Assembly (NCBI GenBank): GCA_002437585.1
Contig: DJQM01000012.1
Coordinates: 1-33,459, forward strand
Direction of reading: 5' to 3'
Origin: Clostridiales bacterium UBA6386
GTDB lineage: Bacteria > Bacillota > Clostridia > Oscillospirales > Oscillospiraceae
Length of the DNA: 33,459 nucleotides
Under the pieces are notes generated by a model. That model had not been told where the DNA came from, did no database searches, and saw only the letters and a list, made by a program, of their open reading frames with translations. Positions within the stretch are counted from its first letter, which is position 1; each line of letters starts with the position of its first letter. This document shows, in pieces, positions 29,432-33,459 of the stretch. Both the position numbers and the translations under genes were made by a program.

Positions 29432-30366
29432 AGGTCGAAGACCTGCTCCCGGCGAAGCTTGCCGGGGATCCGGGCGGCGATCACATCCCGGATGAGCTGC
29501 TGCTCGTAGCCGTCAAAGCTCTTGTTGGTGATGCCCATATCCAGAGCCGCCAGAGGGGACAGACCCAGCTTCATCAGGTCGATGGCGTCCAGCAGACCCC
29601 GCAGATCCAATGCCCGGGTGGAAATCTCCGAGGCGGCGCACTTCTTGTTCAGGTCGAAGAACAGCTGGGCAAACAGCTCCCGGTATTTCCGGTTCAGCTC
29701 CGGGTACTCGGTGCCCAGCAGCCGCTCCAGATTCTCCTGGGTGATGGTGGGCATGGACACAATGGCAAACCGGGAGGCCAGTGCCTCGTTCATCTCCCGG
29801 GTTCCGGCGTAGCCGTAGTTCATGGTGCCGATGAACCGGGTCTCCGGCTTTAATTCCAGGCTGCCGTAGCCCGGAATGTCGATGGCACGACGGAAGTCCA
29901 GTGCCTGGTGAAGCACCGCCAGAGCCTCATTTTTCGCCATGTTGATCTCGTCCAGCACGCCGAAGCCTCCGGCCTGGGCGCAGGCATATACCGGCCCCGG
30001 CCGGAACTCCACCTGACCGTTCCGGAAGGTATCCGTGCCCACCAGGGAGCCGGCGTCCGTGTTCACATGCAGGGAAATATTCCACATCGGCCGCTGAAAC
30101 AGAGCCGCCAGATTCTGGGTCAGCACGTTCTTGCCCGTAGCCTTGCCGCCGGCAAGCAGCAGGTTCTTCCCGGCAAGCACCGCCGCAAGCACCTGCTCCC
30201 AGACCTGGACACCGTAATAGGAATATCGGGGCACGGGAATCCGGTCGGGTTTTTCCATGGGGTGCGCCTTCAGGTATTCCCGGGTCACGCCCAGGATATC
30301 AGGATTGACCCCCTCCTGCTCCAAAAATGTCAGAATATTGGTGGTGATTTGCTCATGTGTTTTCAA
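29428..30366 (-). CDS. MoxR-type AAA+ ATPase with atypical Walker A
   Basis: A 312-residue AAA+ ATPase of the MoxR/CobS type (AAA_5). The Walker A region is LLAGGKATGKNVL (~71-83): Gly78 and Lys79 are kept but the usual Ser/Thr is Asn80. Walker B is GFGVLDEINMA (Asp139, Glu140), sensor 1 lies in RFIGTMNYG and the arginine finger region in EALASRFAIV. The start is TTG at 30364-30366 with AGGAGG 9 nt upstream; no ATG fits this ribosome site. First gene of a two-gene operon with the VWA protein. ATP binding may be altered by the Asn, but Asn can still coordinate Mg weakly. Confidence 0.87.
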   Translation of the reverse strand: MKTHEQITTNILTFLEQEGVNPDILGVTREYLKAHPMEKPDRIPVPRYSYYGVQVWEQVLAAVLAGKNLLLAGGKATGKNVLTQNLAALFQRPMWNISLHVNTDAGSLVGTDTFRNGQVEFRPGPVYACAQAGGFGVLDEINMAKNEALAVLHQALDFRRAIDIPGYGSLELKPETRFIGTMNYGYAGTREMNEALASRFAIVSMPTITQENLERLLGTEYPELNRKYRELFAQLFFDLNKKCAASEISTRALDLRGLLDAIDLMKLGLSPLAALDMGITNKSFDGYEQQLIRDVIAARIPGKLRREQVFDL

Positions 30367-30389
30367 GGCACCTCGCCTCCTTTTGGTGT

Positions 30390-30418
30390 ATCATACAACA
30401 TTTTTCCACCAAATTCAA
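30390..30418 (-). promoter_or_regulatory. Promoter of the MoxR-VWA operon
   Basis: On minus: -35 TTGAAT (30413-30418), an exact 17-nt spacer and -10 TATGAT (30390-30395), 23 nt before the TTG start. Confidence 0.8.
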
Positions 30419-30438
30419 TACAGAAGGTGCTGTTTCAG

Positions 30439-30478
30439 AAAAAAACGCCGCCATTGCGGCTGGTGCGCAATGGCGGTG
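30439..30478 (-). terminator. Terminator of xpt
   Basis: An 11-bp stem CCGCCATTGCG (30448-30458) and CGCAATGGCGG (30466-30476) with a T7 run on minus. Confidence 0.9.
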
Positions 30479-30494
30479 TGTATCAACCGCTCGT

Positions 30495-31076
30495 TTACTG
30501 CTCCCGGAAGGTGATGGCTCCGGTTTCCGGATCCATGGCATCCACAATGGCCAGAGATTCCAGCCGGTAGCCCAGATTCCGGATCACCCGGCCGCCGATC
30601 TGGAAGCCCTTCTCAATGACAATGCCCAGACCCTCGATGGTGGCCCCGGCCTCCTCGGCAATGGAGATAAGACCCTGGAGCGCGCAGCCGTTGGCGAGAA
30701 AGTCGTCGATAATCAGCAGGTGATCCTCCGCGCTCAGAAACTTCTTGGACACAATGATCTGATTTTTGTTCTTGTGGGTGAAGGACTCCACCTCCGCGAT
30801 GTACATTTCGCCCTCGATGTTGATAGACTTGGACTTCTTCGCAAAGACCATGGGCACCCCGAATTCCTTGGCCACAAAGCAGGCAATGCCGATGCCGGAG
30901 GCCTCGATGGTCAGCACCTTGGTCACAGGCTTATCCGCAAACCGCCGGTGAAACTCCCGGCCGATCCGCTCCATCAGGCCGATATCCATCTGGTGGTTCA
31001 GGAAGCTGTCCACCTTCAAAACATTTCCGGGCTTGACGATTCCGTCCCGGGCGATTCTCTCTTCCAAAAAGTTCAT
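30495..31076 (-). CDS. xpt: Xanthine phosphoribosyltransferase
   Basis: A 193-residue purine-salvage enzyme converting xanthine plus PRPP to XMP in the cytoplasm. It starts MNFLEERIARDGIVKPGNVL, typical of Xpt. The PRPP-binding loop is HLLIIDDFLANGCALQGLIS (~126-145), and KKSKSINIEGEMY contains the flexible-loop lysines. Length equals the family norm (about 190-195). The ATG at 31074-31076 has GGGAGG 9 nt upstream. The frame stays open 63 codons further, but that stretch contains the promoter and is non-coding. No purine riboswitch is apparent: the leader is only about 20-30 nt. Confidence 0.95.
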   Translation of the reverse strand: MNFLEERIARDGIVKPGNVLKVDSFLNHQMDIGLMERIGREFHRRFADKPVTKVLTIEASGIGIACFVAKEFGVPMVFAKKSKSINIEGEMYIAEVESFTHKNKNQIIVSKKFLSAEDHLLIIDDFLANGCALQGLISIAEEAGATIEGLGIVIEKGFQIGGRVIRNLGYRLESLAIVDAMDPETGAITFREQ

Positions 31077-31103
31077 AACGCGCACCTCCCGAAGTTTGAT
31101 GGT

Positions 31104-31132
31104 ATTATAGCACAGGGGAAACCAAATGTCAG
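31104..31132 (-). promoter_or_regulatory. Promoter of xpt
   Basis: On minus: -35 CTGACA (31127-31132), an exact 17-nt spacer and -10 TATAAT (31104-31109), 27 nt before the ATG. The short leader leaves no room for a riboswitch. Confidence 0.85.
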
Positions 31133-31287
31133 TGGCTTTTCCAAAAAAACACAGCGGCTCTTCACTTTCGTCGTTTTTCACACCCGCCCCCGGCCGCTCG
31201 ACCCAAAAATGGGCATTATGTCCGGAACCTGTTCCTTCCGTGGCAACGTAAAAATTTGAAAACATTGTGTTAATTTCTCAGATTCGG

Positions 31288-31316
31288 TTGAATTTGTCAC
31301 AAATTCGTGCTATGCT
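31288..31316 (+). promoter_or_regulatory. Promoter of the zinc-ribbon protein gene
   Basis: -35 TTGAAT (31288-31293), an exact 17-nt spacer and -10 TATGCT (31311-31316). TAGGAGGG follows before the ATG at 31349. Confidence 0.75.
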
Positions 31317-31348
31317 GTATTTACAACAAAATGTAGGAGGGATCAATC

Positions 31349-31918
31349 ATGGCATTTTGGGATAACATCACGCAAAAGGCCGCGGCCGTCACCGAAAAGG
31401 CGGTTCAGCAGGCAAAGAATCTGGCCGAGCAGGCCAGGCTCCGCAATCAGATTTCCGAGGCGGAGAGCACCATCACCGACTGCTACACCCAGATCGGCAA
31501 GCAGTACGCTGCCGCCCATCCGGAGAATTTCGAGGAGTGCTACGCTCCCATGATGGCTGCCATCGCCGGAGCCCAGCGGCAGATTGCTTCCCTGCAGGAG
31601 CAGCTGCGGGAGCTGAAGGCCATCTCTCTGTGCCCTAAGTGCGGCGCAGAAGTCAGCAAGGATGCCGCCTTCTGCAGTGCCTGCGGCGCGGAAATGCCCA
31701 AGCCCGCCCCGGTAGAGGCCGAGGTGGTCACTGACGACGCTCCTGTGGAGAAGTCTCCCACCGAAGAGGCTCCTGCCCAGGAAGCACCTGCCGAAGAGGC
31801 TCCCACCGAGCAACCCCCTGTTGAGGCTGCTCCTGCGGAGGAAGCTCCCGCAGAAGACTCCGTGAAGGCTGCCCCTGCCGAGGATGCACCCAAGGCGGAT
31901 GCGCCGGAGTACATCTGA
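31349..31918 (+). CDS. Zinc-ribbon protein with coiled-coil N terminus and Glu/Ala/Pro repeat tail
   Basis: A 189-residue soluble protein. Residues ~1-92 are helical and probably coiled-coil (ITQKAAAVTEKAVQQAKNLA and a later SLQEQLRELK). A double-CxxC zinc ribbon follows: Cys95/Cys98 in CPKCGAE and Cys109/Cys112 in CSACGAE. Residues ~118-189 are a low-complexity acidic tail built from EEAPA/EAPAEEAPTEQ-like units. Such zinc-ribbon proteins are frequent in Firmicutes and mostly uncharacterised. The tail may be a flexible linker. A strong ribosome site and promoter, a single gene and a shared terminator downstream suggest good expression. Confidence 0.85.
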   Translation: MAFWDNITQKAAAVTEKAVQQAKNLAEQARLRNQISEAESTITDCYTQIGKQYAAAHPENFEECYAPMMAAIAGAQRQIASLQEQLRELKAISLCPKCGAEVSKDAAFCSACGAEMPKPAPVEAEVVTDDAPVEKSPTEEAPAQEAPAEEAPTEQPPVEAAPAEEAPAEDSVKAAPAEDAPKADAPEYI

Positions 31919-31974
31919 GGAATTTTCAAGGGTTGAGGAGGGCATTGACCCCTGCGGATTCTCAAAGGCTGGCA

Positions 31975-32012
31975 AAAAGTCCAGGGTCGGAAATTTCCGA
32001 CCCTGGACTTTT
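31975..32012. terminator. Perfect 38-bp palindromic bidirectional terminator
   Basis: Two exact 19-bp arms meet at the centre (AAAAGTCCAGGGTCGGAAA and its complement), with A/T runs at both ends giving a T-tract on either strand. It separates the convergent zinc-ribbon and gltD genes and starts 2 nt past the gltD stop. Confidence 0.85.
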
Positions 32013-32013
32013 G

Positions 32014-33459
32014 TCATAGATTCGTATATCCCATCAGGCTTTCATCCACCACGGCGGCGGTGTCCCGGCCTTCCCGCAGAGCCCAGACCACCAGGCTCTG
32101 ACCCCGGCGCATATCGCCGCAGGCGAAGACCTTGGGCTGGCTGGTGGCGTACCTGGTGTCCGCCACGGTACCCCGTGGGGTCAGACCTACGCCGAAGGCC
32201 TCGGCCACATATTTCTCACACCCCGTAAAGCCCGCGGCAATGAGCACCAGATCGCATTCCAGGGTAAATTCCTCCCCGGTGGGCACCATCGCCCGCCGTC
32301 CGTCCACCACCTGGCTTTCCAACCTGGAAATCACCGCGGCGCAGACCTGACCGGCCTCGTTCTTCAAAAACTCCTTGACGGTGGTCTGATACAGCCGGGG
32401 ATCGGCTCCGAAGCAGGCGATGGCCTCCTGCTGGCCGTAGTCCGTCTTCAGCACCCGGGGCCATTCCGGCCAGTCGTTGCCGGGCATCCGGTGCTCCGGC
32501 GGGCAGGGCATCATTTCCAGCTGGGTCACGCCGGTGCAGCCCTGGCGGATGGCGGTGCCCACGCAGTCGTTGCCCGTGTCGCCGCCGCCGATGACCAGCA
32601 CCTTCTTGCCCTTGGCCGAAATGGCTTTCCCGTCGGCAAAGTCAGAGTCCAGCAGACTCCGGGTCACGGAGGACAGATAGTCCACGGCAAAGTAAATGCC
32701 GTCGGCTTCCCGGCCGGGAACGGAGATGTCCCTCGGCTCCTTGGCACCGCAGCACAGCACCACCGCGTCATACTGCTGCGTCAGCTCGCTGGCGGAAACA
32801 TCCCGACCCACGTCCACGCCGGTGAGAAAATCAATGCCCTCTTCCCGGAGAATCCGGATCCGGCGGTCGATGACCCACTTTTCCAGCTTCATGTTGGGGA
32901 TGCCGTACATCAGCAGCCCGCCGGGGCGGTCGCTGCGCTCGTACATGGTCACCTTGTGACCCCGCTTGTTCAGAAGATCGGCTACGGACAGACCGGCAGG
33001 GCCGGTACCCACCACCGCCACCGTCTTTCCCGTCCGGGAGGGTGGCGGAACGGCGTGGAGTACCCCGTTTTCGTAGCCGTACTCCACAATGGCCCGCTCG
33101 TTTTCCTTCACGGTCACCGGGTCTCCCGTGGCCATGCCGCAGGTGCAGGCCGCCTCGCACAGAGCCGGACACACCCGGCTGGTAAATTCCGGGTAGCGGT
33201 TGGTGACAATGAGCCGCTTCACCGCCTGCTCCCACTGACCCCGATAGACCAGGTCGTTCCACTCGGGCACCAGGTTGTTCAGGGGACATCCGCTGTACAT
33301 GCCTCCCAGCAGCATACCGCTCTGGCAAAAGGGCACGCCGCAGTCCATGCAGCGTCCGGACTGCCGGCGGCGGTTTTTTTCCGAGAGCGGAAGATCGAGC
33401 GGGGCCCAGTCCGCCACGCGGGCCTCGGCGCTGCGCACCGGGCAGTCCATGCGCGCGTA
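32014..33459 (-). CDS. gltD: Glutamate synthase small subunit GltD (partial, cut by window edge)
   Basis: At least 478 residues of the NADPH-dependent glutamate synthase beta subunit, which passes electrons from NAD(P)H to the large subunit for glutamate formation. N-terminal Cys-rich Fe-S ligands are visible: RCMDCGVPFCQSG, then YSGCPLNNLVPEWNDLVY and SRVCPALCEAACTCG. The FAD-binding motif VVGTGPAGLSVADLLNKRGH and the NADPH-binding motif VIGGGDTGNDCVGTA are intact. The frame continues to the window edge upstream of the first Met (Tyr-Ala-Arg before it), and homologues begin about 15-20 residues earlier, so the true start is outside. The large subunit gltB is probably upstream, beyond the edge. 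Confidence 0.93.
   Translation of the reverse strand, partial: YARMDCPVRSAEARVADWAPLDLPLSEKNRRRQSGRCMDCGVPFCQSGMLLGGMYSGCPLNNLVPEWNDLVYRGQWEQAVKRLIVTNRYPEFTSRVCPALCEAACTCGMATGDPVTVKENERAIVEYGYENGVLHAVPPPSRTGKTVAVVGTGPAGLSVADLLNKRGHKVTMYERSDRPGGLLMYGIPNMKLEKWVIDRRIRILREEGIDFLTGVDVGRDVSASELTQQYDAVVLCCGAKEPRDISVPGREADGIYFAVDYLSSVTRSLLDSDFADGKAISAKGKKVLVIGGGDTGNDCVGTAIRQGCTGVTQLEMMPCPPEHRMPGNDWPEWPRVLKTDYGQQEAIACFGADPRLYQTTVKEFLKNEAGQVCAAVISRLESQVVDGRRAMVPTGEEFTLECDLVLIAAGFTGCEKYVAEAFGVGLTPRGTVADTRYATSQPKVFACGDMRRGQSLVVWALREGRDTAAVVDESLMGYTNL

Noticed and set aside
31077..31265. Purine riboswitch upstream of xpt
   Set aside because: xpt genes often carry one, but the promoter at 31104-31132 leaves a leader of only about 20-30 nt and no purine-aptamer core is visible.
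1..33459. tRNA, rRNA, integrase/attachment sites or insertion sequences
   Set aside because: Looked for cloverleaf-like segments with CCA-type ends, transposase motifs and direct-repeat attachment sites; none could be supported.

Overview
The window looks like a chromosomal segment of a GC-rich Firmicute, most likely in the Oscillospirales/Oscillospiraceae. The grounds are strong AGGAGG-type ribosome binding sites, Firmicute-type promoters (TTGNNN-17-TATAAT), Ala-rich lipoprotein signal peptides, a dlt-like locus and characteristic small palindromic intergenic repeats. The taxonomic call is an inference. There are no rRNA or tRNA genes, transposases or CRISPR arrays. Nearly all sizeable coding regions can be assigned; most other long frames are shadows of them.

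Layout. (1) 44-4722: a very large minus-strand protein fusing a Ser/Thr kinase, a TIR domain, one membrane helix and a beta-propeller, with a small orphan ORF divergent from it. (2) 4958-6435: an SstT-type Na+/serine-threonine symporter behind a repeat-derived leader. (3) 6489-7080: a ParE/RelE-Phd toxin-antitoxin pair. (4) 7238-11725: phosphate uptake genes pstS, then pstC-pstA-pstB-phoU. pstS and pstC each follow a TTTACA-N17-TTTACA-N9-(-10) box. A related box (TTTACA-N5-TTTACA) precedes the Na/Pi transporter gene at 21702-23477, so three promoters may form one phosphate regulon. (5) 11926-12588: an orphan lipoprotein. (6) 12727-19010: a dlt-like acyl-transfer operon in a non-canonical order: adenylation enzyme, carrier protein, metallo-beta-lactamase-fold hydrolase, MBOAT, and two tandem SGNH/DltD-like proteins. 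It probably activates a small acid, loads it on the carrier and moves it across the membrane to a cell-surface polymer. (7) 19097-19861: an esterase.

(8) 19941-20384 is the most unusual stretch. A stand-alone transcription unit carries three 20-residue peptides, each with its own Shine-Dalgarno sequence, at an exact 103-nt period. They share a C-terminal Y-x-T-F signature and are followed by a 7-codon mini-ORF and a strong terminator. No protein of ordinary size is on that transcript. The peptides match nothing I recognise.

(9) 20386-31076: a LysR regulator, the Na/Pi cotransporter, a cytidylate-kinase-like protein, a polar amino acid (glutamine-type) ABC transporter, a GNAT acetyltransferase, a MoxR-AAA/VWA pair with an atypical Walker A, and xanthine phosphoribosyltransferase. 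(10) 31288-33459: a zinc-ribbon protein with an acidic Ala/Pro/Glu tail, and a glutamate synthase small subunit cut by the window edge.

Intergenic space is rich in repeats: a 38-bp palindrome (three copies), a leader-associated inverted-repeat element (a 163-bp copy and a 62-bp deleted copy) and a 222-bp structured element. All assignments come from reading the sequence and from knowledge of the families; no database search was run.
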